A stretch of DNA of 64,000 bases, taken from assembly GCF_003344885.1 (NCBI RefSeq), contig NZ_CP031155.1, positions 1,950,001 through 2,014,000 on the forward strand. The letters are read 5' to 3'. Below are positions 56,329-64,000 of the stretch, piece by piece (the stretch's first letter is position 1; each line of letters begins with the position of its first letter). The notes under the pieces were generated by a model. That model saw only the letters and a list, made by a program, of their open reading frames with translations. It was not told the DNA's origin and searched no databases. Position numbers and translations under genes: made by a program. This DNA comes from Altererythrobacter sp. ZODW24. GTDB lineage: Bacteria > Pseudomonadota > Alphaproteobacteria > Sphingomonadales > Sphingomonadaceae.

Positions 56329-56756
56329 TCCGTGTCCCAACCTCTCATTACGTCGCCGTATGGCCTGCCGGTATGTTCCGGCCCGATCTCGCCATCAAAC
56401 GATCCGGTTCACTCCGACAGCATCGCCAGCCTGTTTGTTCGCCAAACCCCCAATCAGGAACTATGACAAAGCTACGCCATCTCTCAAAATCGATGTTTTG
56501 AGAGGTTACAGGTCTAGCGATCCAATTTTGCCGTCAGCGAATCCCCCCTGAACGACAAGATCATTTATGGACGGGTTTTATCTGTGGGCAAGAGAAGGAT
56601 TGCAAAAAAAATGAAATATATCGCCTTGACTCACCTGTGTCCCGCAGACTTACGTTTAACAGGCTGTTTACATTGAATTTTCAACATAAAGAGGTCGCGA
56701 ATCGCGGTATATCCTTGAGTCTAAAGGAACTGCTGCGATGCACCATTTGCAGGTGT
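56329..56756. promoter_or_regulatory. dnaA upstream region with inverted repeat and GANTC sites
   Basis: A 428-base non-coding region. CTCTCAAAA (56481-56489) and TTTTGAGAG (56496-56504) are a perfect inverted repeat about 150 bases before the dnaA start. Four GANTC sites, the CcrM methylation target, lie at 56539, 56628, 56699 and 56717. TGTGGGCAA (56583-56591) is a 7-of-9 match to a DnaA box on the minus strand. These suggest cell-cycle control of dnaA, as known for Caulobacter; an origin is not supported since real DnaA boxes are not clustered. Confidence 0.5.
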
Positions 56757-56785
56757 AAAAAAGGCCGACGCATTTAACGCCGGCC
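56757..56785 (-). terminator. rpsT terminator
   Basis: On the minus strand GGCCGGCG pairs with CGTCGGCC (one G-U) around TTAAATG, followed by a run of six T. It separates rpsT from dnaA. Confidence 0.85.
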
Positions 56786-56836
56786 CGTTCATTTTTCGTT
56801 CCACCAGAAACCAGCGGGAATGTCGTTAGAAACGAA

Positions 56837-57097
56837 TCAAAGGCCTGAAACGCGCTTCGATAGGCGCGACATTTTCCGCGCGAATGTGTTCTTATGCATT
56901 ACGCCGCGCGCAACACCGCGAGCTAGTTCAGGTTGCGCTTCTTTGAGAGCCGCCTGTGCAACTGTCTTGTCGCCGCCTTCGATGGCGGTTTCGACCTTCT
57001 TCACAAAACCGCGAATGCGGCTGACGCGGGCACCGTTTACTTCGGCGCGGCGATCGTTGCGACGGATACGTTTTTTGGCTTGCGGCGTATTGGCCAT
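56837..57097 (-). CDS. rpsT: 30S ribosomal protein S20
   Basis: An 86-aa ribosomal protein starting [14 protein letters not shown], basic and helical with [16 protein letters not shown] and [17 protein letters not shown]. The ATG at 57097 is used; the longer frame upstream is not homologous. Terminated at 56757. The rpsT-dnaA order is common in Alphaproteobacteria. Confidence 0.97.
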   Translation of the reverse strand: MANTPQAKKRIRRNDRRAEVNGARVSRIRGFVKKVETAIEGGDKTVAQAALKEAQPELARGVARGVMHKNTFARKMSRLSKRVSGL

Positions 57098-57270
57098 GTT
57101 TGTCCTTACTTCGAGCCGCGAACATCGCGGCGGGAATTCTCTTTGAAACTTGTGAAAACGGCAGACGAACCGCCGGAAAGCGCGCGCAATAGACAGCACT
57201 AAGCGAATCGTCAAGAATTGTGTTGGTCAGTTAGGTGAGTCTGGTCACAATTGCCAGCGCCGTCTGCGCT

Positions 57271-58083
57271 CTATCGCTGACAAGCTGGGCAATACCACGT
57301 GCTACGCCCGCCTTGCGCGAACCGCTTTATGACGCTGTCACCGCGTTTGCAGGGCTCGCCCTCGCGTCCATAGACGTCGAAACGGGTCGCGAAATAGCCG
57401 AGTTCGCCGTCGGGCTGGGCATAGTCTCTAAGCGAAGAACCGCCATCCAAGATCGATGCCTCGAGCACTTCCTTGATCAGCGGCACCAGCCGTTCCAATG
57501 CGGCGAGTGATATCCGTCCGGCGGCGCGCTTGGGGCTGATGCGTGCCCGGTACAGCGCCTCGCAGACATATATATTGCCAAGGCCGACCACGATTCGTTG
57601 GTCGAGCAGCGCTAACTTGATGGCTTGCTTGCGGCCTGAGAGGGCTTTGTGGAGATATCCGGCGGTGAGATCGTCGCCCAGAGGTTCCGGCCCCATGGCA
57701 GCGAATTGCGGCCACAGGTCCAACGCGTCCTCCGCGACCAGATCGACCGAACCGAAGCGGCGCGGGTCGCACAGTGAAAAGCGGTGGTCAGCGGTCTCGA
57801 TCACCAGATGGTCGTGCTTTTCGATGCTTTCGGGATCGATTCGCCAACGCCCGCTCATGCCCAAATGGAAGATCATGGTTTGGCCGCGGTCGGTATTGAT
57901 CAGGCCATATTTTGCGCGGCGCGCCAATGTCGTGACCCTTGCACCGGTCATCACTTGCACGAGATCTTCTGGGAACGGACGGCGCAAATCCGCGCGGTTC
58001 AGCGTCACGCGCTCCAGCCGCTCGCCTTCGAGAAAGCGCGCTAGGCCGCGTACGGTTGTTTCAACTTCTGGAAGCTCTGGCAT
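57271..58083 (-). CDS. mutM: Formamidopyrimidine-DNA glycosylase
   Basis: A 270-aa glycosylase/AP lyase for 8-oxoguanine. The catalytic P2 and E3 are in MPELPEVET, and the H2TH region has LGNIYVCEALYRA. The C-terminal zinc finger has the last pair CPAC intact, but in the first pair EPCKRGD the second cysteine is glycine, so only three of four usual ligands are present. Divergent from ubiE by 53 bases. Confidence 0.93.
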   Translation of the reverse strand: MPELPEVETTVRGLARFLEGERLERVTLNRADLRRPFPEDLVQVMTGARVTTLARRAKYGLINTDRGQTMIFHLGMSGRWRIDPESIEKHDHLVIETADHRFSLCDPRRFGSVDLVAEDALDLWPQFAAMGPEPLGDDLTAGYLHKALSGRKQAIKLALLDQRIVVGLGNIYVCEALYRARISPKRAAGRISLAALERLVPLIKEVLEASILDGGSSLRDYAQPDGELGYFATRFDVYGREGEPCKRGDSVIKRFAQGGRSTWYCPACQR

Positions 58084-58136
58084 TAAGCCCTCCTAACACC
58101 CTTTGCCGCCGGAGCAATTCCCACTACAGCGCCCCC

Positions 58137-58868
58137 ATGAGTGATAAAGCTTCCTTCGGTTACGAAGACATCGCCACAGAAGAGAAGACCGCGCGCGTGG
58201 GCGAGGTGTTCTCCAAGGTCGCTGAAAAATATGACATCATGAATGATGCCATGTCTGGCGGCATGCACCGCCTGTGGAAGGACCGCTTCGTGCGCCGCGT
58301 TAAACCGCGTCATGGCGAGGCGATCCTCGACATGGCTGGCGGCACAGGCGACATCGCTTTTCGCATGGAACCGCATGGCGCTGAAGTGACGGTGGCCGAT
58401 ATCAATCAGGAAATGCTCGATGTCGGTGTGGAACGCGCAATGGAGCGCGGGATCGATTCGCTCGTCTGGTCACGCCAAAATGCCGAGGAATTGACTTATC
58501 CTGAGAAGGTTTTCGATGCTTACACCATTGTGTTCGGCATCCGGAATGTAACCCATATCGATCAGGCGCTTGCCGAGGCGTACCGCGTGCTCAAACATGG
58601 CGGGCGGTTCTATTGCATGGAATTTTCGACCACCAACTGGCCGGGCTTCAAGCAAGCATACGATCTCTATTCGCACAAATTGATGCCCAAGATTGGTAAG
58701 GCGATTGCTAATGATGAGGAATCCTACCGCTATCTTGCCGAATCTATCCGCCGCTTCCCGCCCATGCCGGAATTTGAAGGGATGATCCGTGATGCCGGCT
58801 TTACCCGGACCAAAGTGGAACCGATCCTTGGCGGTGCCGTTGCGATTCACTCTGGCTGGAAGATTTAG
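58137..58868 (+). CDS. ubiE: Ubiquinone/menaquinone C-methyltransferase UbiE
   Basis: A 243-aa methyltransferase that methylates the quinone ring carbon. ATEEKTARVGEVFSKVAEKYDIMND at the N-terminus, DMAGGTGDIAF for SAM, and YTIVFGIRNVTHID are typical. The ATG at 58137 was chosen; upstream in-frame residues are not homologous. ubiB follows after five bases. Confidence 0.95.
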   Translation: MSDKASFGYEDIATEEKTARVGEVFSKVAEKYDIMNDAMSGGMHRLWKDRFVRRVKPRHGEAILDMAGGTGDIAFRMEPHGAEVTVADINQEMLDVGVERAMERGIDSLVWSRQNAEELTYPEKVFDAYTIVFGIRNVTHIDQALAEAYRVLKHGGRFYCMEFSTTNWPGFKQAYDLYSHKLMPKIGKAIANDEESYRYLAESIRRFPPMPEFEGMIRDAGFTRTKVEPILGGAVAIHSGWKI

Positions 58869-58873
58869 ATCGA

Positions 58874-60430
58874 GTGACGCGCCCTTCGACGCATATTTGG
58901 CGGCTGCTTAAATGGGGCCGAACCTTGGCGCGCCACGGGGCGCTGCGCGGAATCGAGCGCGATCCCAATACGCCGACGCAAGTCAGACGGTTGGTTCGTG
59001 TTGCGCGTTTCGGTACATTCCCGCCGAAAGAGCCTGACTACGCTGCCGCATTCAAGGACATTGGCCCCGCTGCGATCAAGCTGGGGCAGACTTTGGCGAC
59101 CCGTCCTGATCTGGTCGGCGATGTCGCTGTAAAGAACTTGCTGTCATTGCAGGATAGCCTTCCGCCGCTGCCGTTTGGAGAGATAGAGCGGGCAATTGAA
59201 GCGAGCTTCGGCCAGCCGATTGAAGCGCTGTTTTCCTCGATTGATCCTGAGCCCGTTGGTTCGGCGTCGATTGCTCAGGTCCATCGTGCTGTCACGACCG
59301 AAGGCCGTGACGTGGCCATCAAGGTCCGCCGTCCCGGCATCCGTGAACGGTTTGAACGCGATATTGCTACTTACGAATGGGCGGCGGCTCATCTCGAGGC
59401 GATGGGCGGCGAAGCGCAGCGGCTGCGGCCGCGTCTGACGATTGCCAACTTTAAACGCTGGACCGCGCGCGAAGTCGATCTGCGCCGCGAAGCTGCCTCT
59501 GCCAGCGAACTCGCCGAGGCGATGAAGGGTTATGAGGGCTATATGGTCCCCGATGTGGATTGGGACCGGACCAATGGCGCGGTGATGACCATCGACTGGA
59601 TCGACGGCGTAAAAATTAGTGAGATCGACGCGCTAAAGGCCGCTGGTCACGACTTGCCTGAAATGGCGCGGCGGTTGGTACTCGCGTTTCTGACGCAAGC
59701 GATCAGCGCGGGCTATTTCCATGCAGATATGCATCAGGGCAACCTGTTCGTGCGCGGCGACGGCACGATTGTAGCGATTGATTTCGGCATCATGGGCCGG
59801 ATCGACCGGCGCGCGCGGCAATGGCTGGCGGAAATTCTCTACGGGCTGACGACCGGCAATTACAAACGCGTCGCAGAGATCCACTTCGAAGCGCAATATG
59901 TGCCGAGCTATCACTCGGTCGAAGAGTTTGCGACGGCTCTGCGCGCGGTGGGTGAACCGATGCGCGGCAAGCCGGTGAAGGAACTCAGTGTCGGGCAAAT
60001 GCTCGACGGCTTGTTCGCCATCACTCGCGATTTCGACATGCAGACCCAGCCGCACTTGCTGCTTTTGCAGAAAACGATGGTTATGGTCGAAGGTATCGCC
60101 ACGGCGCTCGATCCTGAAATCAACATGTGGGACGTTTCCGCGCCCTATGTCCGCAATTGGATCCGCGACGAATTGGGCCCCGAGGCTGCAATCGCTGACC
60201 GGATCAAGGAAGACACGGATACGCTGATGCGTATTCCCGCGCTCGTCCGCCGGCTCGAAGACCAGTTCCCGCCCAAGGGCGGCGCACCCGAGCAGCCGCC
60301 GCTGCCCGACGTCGAACTGATGTGGGAAAGACGCGCCGGTAAGGAGCGCAAGTGGCCGGGCTATCTGTTCGCGGCGCTAGTCGGTGGCGGCGCAGTCGCT
60401 GGCGCTATGACCATGGGCTGGATCGGTTAA
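58874..60430 (+). CDS. ubiB: Ubiquinone biosynthesis regulatory protein kinase-like UbiB
   Basis: A 518-aa atypical kinase of the ABC1/ADCK family that aids ubiquinone synthesis. KLGQTLATRPDLV is the invariant KxGQ extension, AIKVRRPGI the lysine region and AIDFGIMG the metal site; two short membrane segments end the protein. GTG start at 58874, five bases after ubiE. Its stop is shared with the convergent DUF4345-like gene over four bases. Confidence 0.94.
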   Translation: MTRPSTHIWRLLKWGRTLARHGALRGIERDPNTPTQVRRLVRVARFGTFPPKEPDYAAAFKDIGPAAIKLGQTLATRPDLVGDVAVKNLLSLQDSLPPLPFGEIERAIEASFGQPIEALFSSIDPEPVGSASIAQVHRAVTTEGRDVAIKVRRPGIRERFERDIATYEWAAAHLEAMGGEAQRLRPRLTIANFKRWTAREVDLRREAASASELAEAMKGYEGYMVPDVDWDRTNGAVMTIDWIDGVKISEIDALKAAGHDLPEMARRLVLAFLTQAISAGYFHADMHQGNLFVRGDGTIVAIDFGIMGRIDRRARQWLAEILYGLTTGNYKRVAEIHFEAQYVPSYHSVEEFATALRAVGEPMRGKPVKELSVGQMLDGLFAITRDFDMQTQPHLLLLQKTMVMVEGIATALDPEINMWDVSAPYVRNWIRDELGPEAAIADRIKEDTDTLMRIPALVRRLEDQFPPKGGAPEQPPLPDVELMWERRAGKERKWPGYLFAALVGGGAVAGAMTMGWIG

Positions 60431-60822
60431 TCCAGATCGGCAAGCTCATGATGCGGTAGCACGCGGCTGCCGATCAGCGTGGCAATCGTAAATAGCGCTT
60501 CGATCATCATGGGTTGGAAGAAGCCGTCTTCGCCGCCATTTACGAAGAATGTGATTGTCCGGCCCAGCAATGCGCAGCCGAGCATAAAGGCCGGGATCAG
60601 CAAAACGTCGCCGTTCCGCTTCCACGATCCGTACAGCATCGAAAGGCCCGTGATCATGAAGAAGGCGGTCATGTCGCCGCGGATTGCGCCAATGCCTGTG
60701 TTGGTCGTCGCGGCCATGCCGAAATCGGTGGCCATAGCTTCCGGCCGCAGAAGGAAGTTCACCCCCAGATAGGTGAAGAGCATACCGCCGAGGAAAATCA
60801 CGGCTGTCAGAACTAGTCTCAT
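60427..60822 (-). CDS. DUF4345-like small membrane protein
   Basis: A 131-aa protein with four hydrophobic segments and FGMAATTNTGIGAIRGDMTAF between the first two, a pattern of DUF4345-like proteins. Function unknown. Stop codon overlaps that of ubiB over TTAA. Family assignment moderate. Confidence 0.65.
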   Translation of the reverse strand: MRLVLTAVIFLGGMLFTYLGVNFLLRPEAMATDFGMAATTNTGIGAIRGDMTAFFMITGLSMLYGSWKRNGDVLLIPAFMLGCALLGRTITFFVNGGEDGFFQPMMIEALFTIATLIGSRVLPHHELADLD

Positions 60823-61010
60823 TTCATTGTCCTCTTAACGGTCTCGGCAATTGCCTTAATCTTTGGCGTCAGGCAAAACTTAACCATCCTGTTGGCAAGG
60901 CAGGGCAGCAAACGCTAGGGCTGCCTGTTCATAAGCGGGTTTTCGCGTTCGCGCAGGGGAGGGACCACCGTGTTCATTACTGATCGTCATACAGCTGCCG
61001 CAGCGGGATC

Positions 61011-62678
61011 ATGCTTGTGAGCAGGCCTGCGCGCATATTGCTGGTAATTGGCGGCGGGATCGCGGCCTATAAATCGTGCGAGCTGGTGCGACTGATCAAG
61101 CGCAGCGGTTCCGAGGTTACTTGCGTGCTGACCAATGGCGGTTCGCAGTTTGTAACCCCGATGACGCTCGCCGCGCTGAGCGAGAACCCGGTCCATACCA
61201 CGCTTTGGGATCTCAAGAACGAAGCCGAGATGGGCCATATCCAGCTTAGCCGCGAGGCTGATCTTGTGGTGGTGTGCCCCGCGACGGCTGACCTGCTCGC
61301 AAAAATGGCTGCCGGTATTGCCGATGATTTGGCGACGACATTGATCCTCGCAACCGACAAGCCCGTGATGACAGTCCCTGCGATGAATGTCCGCATGTGG
61401 CAGCATGATGCGACACAGCGCAACGTGGAGCGGTTGCGATTGGCGGGCGTGACCGTGCTCGATCCCGACGAAGGAGCGATGGCTTGCGGCGAGTTTGGTC
61501 CCGGGCGTTTGCCGGAGCCCGAAGCGATTTGGCTCGAGATTGCCGATATGCTTACGCTTGATCCCGGTGACGCGGGTGAGGCGGACATTGATGAGTTCGT
61601 TGAGGCGCTCGAACCCGAGCCTGACTACGAAGAACCGGAAGAAGAGCCTGAGGCAAAATCAGGCGGCTTGGGCGGAATGCTCTCCTCCATAATCTCGCGC
61701 AGCATGCCGCGCCGGATCGAGGAAGACGAGGTCGTCTATGAAGATGGCTTTGAAGAGGGTGAGCTGCCTGAAGACTTTGATCCTGACGCGCCGCTGCCTG
61801 AACCTGATTTGGGTGGGCCGCTGATGGCCACTAAGGGCGGGGCAAGCGCTGCGCCGCCGACCGATCCCGAAGCGATCAATCACGAAGTTGCAAATAGCAG
61901 TGCAGGTGCGCCAGAACCGCTTGACGGCGAAACCGAAGGCGCTTTCCCGGCATTTGATCCGCTTGAGGGTCAGCCAGCCTTCGACATGGATCCCGAGCAT
62001 CGCCCGCTTTACGGTAAGCATGTGGTTGTCACTGCGGGGCCAACCCATGAGCCGATCGATCCGGTACGCTACATCGCCAACCGTTCCTCTGGTCAGCAGG
62101 GCTATGCGATTGCGGCCTCTGCTGCTGCGGCCGGTGCGCGCGTTACGCTCGTTTCCGGGCCTGTAAGCCTGCCAACGCCGCAAGGTGTGGACCGCGTGAA
62201 TGTTCAATCCGCCCGCGATATGTCTGACGCCGTGAAGGACGCGATGCCCTGCGACGTGGCGATAATGGTGGCTGCGGTCGCTGACTGGCGGACCAAGGAT
62301 TATGCCGACTCCAAGATGAAGAAGCGCGGTTCTGCGCCGCCTGCCCTGATCCTGACCGAGAATCCCGATATTCTTGCCAATCTGTCGGGATCGAACGAAC
62401 GGCCACCGTTGCTGATTGGCTTTGCCGCTGAAACCGACGATGTAATCAAAAATGCTCAGGCCAAGCGCAAGCGCAAGGGCGTCGACTGGATCATCGCCAA
62501 TGATGTTTCGGGCGGTGTCGGCAACAGCGTGATGGGCGGCACCGATAATACGGTCCACATTATTTCGAGCGACAGCGTCGAAAGCTTGGAGGAAATGCCC
62601 AAGCCCGCAGTCGCCCATGCTTTAATCGAGCGGATTGCCGAGAAGCTGGATGAGCAGGAAGGACAGGCCGATGCGTGA
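61011..62678 (+). CDS. coaBC: Bifunctional CoaBC with an unusual acidic linker
   Basis: A 555-aa enzyme making 4'-phosphopantetheine for coenzyme A: ligase CoaB joins cysteine to phosphopantothenate and CoaC decarboxylates it. CoaC (1-185) has H76, PAMNVRMW and the active cysteine C159; CoaB (about 332-555) has [19 protein letters not shown] and AAVADWR. Between them residues about 186-331 are an acidic, proline-rich insert. Typical CoaBC is about 400 residues, so the linker accounts for the extra length. The dut start overlaps its end by eight bases. Confidence 0.93.
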   Translation: MLVSRPARILLVIGGGIAAYKSCELVRLIKRSGSEVTCVLTNGGSQFVTPMTLAALSENPVHTTLWDLKNEAEMGHIQLSREADLVVVCPATADLLAKMAAGIADDLATTLILATDKPVMTVPAMNVRMWQHDATQRNVERLRLAGVTVLDPDEGAMACGEFGPGRLPEPEAIWLEIADMLTLDPGDAGEADIDEFVEALEPEPDYEEPEEEPEAKSGGLGGMLSSIISRSMPRRIEEDEVVYEDGFEEGELPEDFDPDAPLPEPDLGGPLMATKGGASAAPPTDPEAINHEVANSSAGAPEPLDGETEGAFPAFDPLEGQPAFDMDPEHRPLYGKHVVVTAGPTHEPIDPVRYIANRSSGQQGYAIAASAAAAGARVTLVSGPVSLPTPQGVDRVNVQSARDMSDAVKDAMPCDVAIMVAAVADWRTKDYADSKMKKRGSAPPALILTENPDILANLSGSNERPPLLIGFAAETDDVIKNAQAKRKRKGVDWIIANDVSGGVGNSVMGGTDNTVHIISSDSVESLEEMPKPAVAHALIERIAEKLDEQEGQADA

Positions 62679-63132
62679 TCCCGTAACCGTAAAGCTGAAA
62701 CGCCTACCGCATGGCTTAAGCCTCGACCTGCCGGCCTATGCAACCAGTGGCGCTGCAGGAATGGATGTCGTTTCGGCAGAGACGGTCAGTATCCGTCCTG
62801 GCGGGCGCCACGCTGTGGCGACGGGCCTGTCGATGGCCATCCCTGAAGGATATGAGATACAAGTGCGTCCACGCTCTGGCCTCGCGCTCAAGCACGGGAT
62901 CACCGTTCCCAACACGCCTGGCACAATCGACAGTGATTACCGCGGCGAGTTGAAGGTGATTCTGATCAACCACGGTGACGATAGCTTCCCCATTCAGCGC
63001 GGTGATCGCATCGCGCAGCTAGTGCTCGCTCCTGTAATTCAGGCAAGCTGGGACGAAGTCGGCGAGCTCGATGATACCGACCGTGGGGCTAGCGGCTTCG
63101 GATCGACCGGCGGGTCGGCCAAACTGGTCTGA
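62671..63132 (+). CDS. dut: dUTP pyrophosphatase
   Basis: A 153-aa trimeric dUTPase that hydrolyses dUTP to dUMP. Motifs [35 protein letters not shown] and the C-terminal [10 protein letters not shown] (flexible P-loop-like arm) are all present. Starts inside coaBC by eight bases; a natural pairing (coaBC-dut) in many bacteria. Ends before the hairpin at 63141. Confidence 0.96.
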   Translation: MRDPVTVKLKRLPHGLSLDLPAYATSGAAGMDVVSAETVSIRPGGRHAVATGLSMAIPEGYEIQVRPRSGLALKHGITVPNTPGTIDSDYRGELKVILINHGDDSFPIQRGDRIAQLVLAPVIQASWDEVGELDDTDRGASGFGSTGGSAKLV

Positions 63133-63140
63133 TACAAAAA

Positions 63141-63163
63141 GGGCGGCTTCATCGGAGCCGCCC
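63141..63163. terminator. Bidirectional terminator between dut and DUF4136 gene
   Basis: GGGCGGCT (63141-63148) pairs with AGCCGCCC (63156-63163), with AAAAA before and TTTT after, so a U-tract follows on both strands. Confidence 0.88.
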
Positions 63164-63185
63164 TTTTGTGTAATGTGAAAAGCAC

Positions 63186-63854
63186 TTACTTCTCTGGCGC
63201 AACCGAAATGCGAACCGTTTCACCCGAATTGCCGGGGAAGTCGGTGAACATGGCTTCCACCAAATTCGGCACCAGATATTGCAGGCGGTTGCTGGTCGAA
63301 GCGGCCTGAGCCTTACCTTCAAACAAGCGTTCGCCATCAGCAGTACGGTCGATCTTCATATCGATACCGCTGGTGTAAACGGTCTGGCTGCGGACCCCGC
63401 TATCGAAGAACGGATCATGCCAGCCGTAACCCCAGCGTGAAGCACGGTAGTGGCGGAAGCCGAGACGGCGATACGGGCTGTACCGGTACCACGGGCTGTA
63501 AAACGGATCGCCATAGCCGCCAAAACCGCTGCGGCGGATACGCTCACGGCCATTGTCGACGCCGTAGTCGAAGCGCACGAGCAATGTTGCATTTTCAGGC
63601 GATGCCTCGGTGTAACCAAGTGCCGCCATTTCAGCCTCGACAAAATCGGCATAGCGCGAGAATTCGAGGCCGCCAGCGAGTGCTGGATCATCAGCCACAA
63701 CCGCGAAGGTCTGGCCCTGCGGTGCGGGAAGCTGCGTCTGGAAGCGTGACACGTCCGCCTTGAACGGCGTGGCGCATGCGGCGACTGTTGCCAGCATCAA
63801 CGGTGCCGCTACCAGCTTGAGCCTGCGGCCCCAATTTTGCGAAAATCTAGTCAT
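63186..63854 (-). CDS. DUF4136-type lipoprotein, second copy
   Basis: A 222-aa exported protein from the ATG at 63854 (AAGGGG upstream), with lipobox VAAC. The middle is rich in arginine, tyrosine and glycine (YSPWYRYSPYRRLGFRHY region), unlike the paralogue at 33281, yet the C-terminus FPGNSGETVRISV matches it closely. Function unknown; both may interact with the outer membrane. The start is uncertain by one codon. Beyond it, 63855-64000 contains no further gene. Confidence 0.75.
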   Translation of the reverse strand: MTRFSQNWGRRLKLVAAPLMLATVAACATPFKADVSRFQTQLPAPQGQTFAVVADDPALAGGLEFSRYADFVEAEMAALGYTEASPENATLLVRFDYGVDNGRERIRRSGFGGYGDPFYSPWYRYSPYRRLGFRHYRASRWGYGWHDPFFDSGVRSQTVYTSGIDMKIDRTADGERLFEGKAQAASTSNRLQYLVPNLVEAMFTDFPGNSGETVRISVAPEK

Positions 63855-64000
63855 CATCAAACCCCTTGCGAAACGAGATGTAGAGCGCGGCCACCCCATC
63901 CATTGGCCCGCAAGCATTCCTCGTGATGATCGCTTGTAGGATATAACGACTGAACCAGTGTTGAATATCCCGGTTCTCAAAAATTAAAGCAAATGAGTCA

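Noticed and set aside
56329-56836. Possible chromosomal origin next to dnaA
   Set aside because: Only one weak DnaA-box-like sequence and no A/T-rich unwinding region with box clusters; alphaproteobacterial origins are often elsewhere.

Overview
The window looks like a chromosomal segment of an alphaproteobacterium of the order Sphingomonadales, most likely an Erythrobacter/Altererythrobacter-type marine or aquatic organism. This is an inference from gene content and protein flavour: a complex I NDUFA9-like gene, a CC_3452-family exported protein, the rpmH-rnpA-yidD-yidC-engB string, a dnaA/rpsT/mutM/ubiE/ubiB/coaBC/dut block, PQQ-dependent dehydrogenase and PL7 alginate lyase. No species name can be derived from the sequence alone.

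Layout. (1) Bases 1 to about 9640 form an accessory island lying directly against the 3' end of a tRNA-Leu(CAG) gene, a classic integration site. It carries one leftward operon with overlapping genes: SNF2-type helicase, 61-aa protein, RecN/Rad50-like ATPase with a CPLC hook, AIPR-family protein with a PD-(D/E)XK-like N-terminus, and a beta-class adenine methyltransferase cut by the window edge. An AlpA-like regulator and an unknown 153-aa protein lie upstream. This is the best candidate for an incompletely described defence system. (2) 9.9-27.4 kb: core and metabolic genes (NDUFA9-like, NfeD/paraslipin pair, MASE1-PAS-GGDEF cyclase, serine hydrolase, dienelactone hydrolase, PQQ dehydrogenase, aldehyde dehydrogenase, katG) and a leftward nmo-purU-acyltransferase-HEPN string. 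(3) 27.5-35.3 kb: purT, lysC, ubiG, an A/T-rich unknown gene, an 815-bp non-coding stretch with striking nested inverted repeats, an M14 peptidase with a DUF4136 lipoprotein, galE and rpmJ. (4) 35.3-44.5 kb: HAD phosphatase, CC_3452, HxlR regulator, cNMP-FAD oxidoreductase, comM, then rpmH-rnpA-yidD-yidC-engB for protein synthesis and membrane insertion. (5) 44.5-54.9 kb: alginate lyase, nitroreductase, VOC protein, GST-S1/P1 nuclease-dapE, a dicarboxylate-type symporter, a small two-TM ORF without a normal start codon, nth-dapB, cobB-GFA, and a ThiF/MoeB protein. (6) 54.9-64 kb: dnaA, rpsT, mutM, ubiE-ubiB, a DUF4345-like protein, coaBC with an acidic insert, dut, and a second DUF4136 protein.

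Functional links: PurU releases formate that PurT can consume; dapB, dapE and lysC supply the lysine/diaminopimelate pathway; ubiG, ubiE and ubiB serve ubiquinone synthesis; nth, mutM, dut and dnaA cover genome maintenance. Several genes use TTG or GTG starts, and many starts were shortened here on the basis of ribosome-binding sites, signal peptides or ATGA overlaps.
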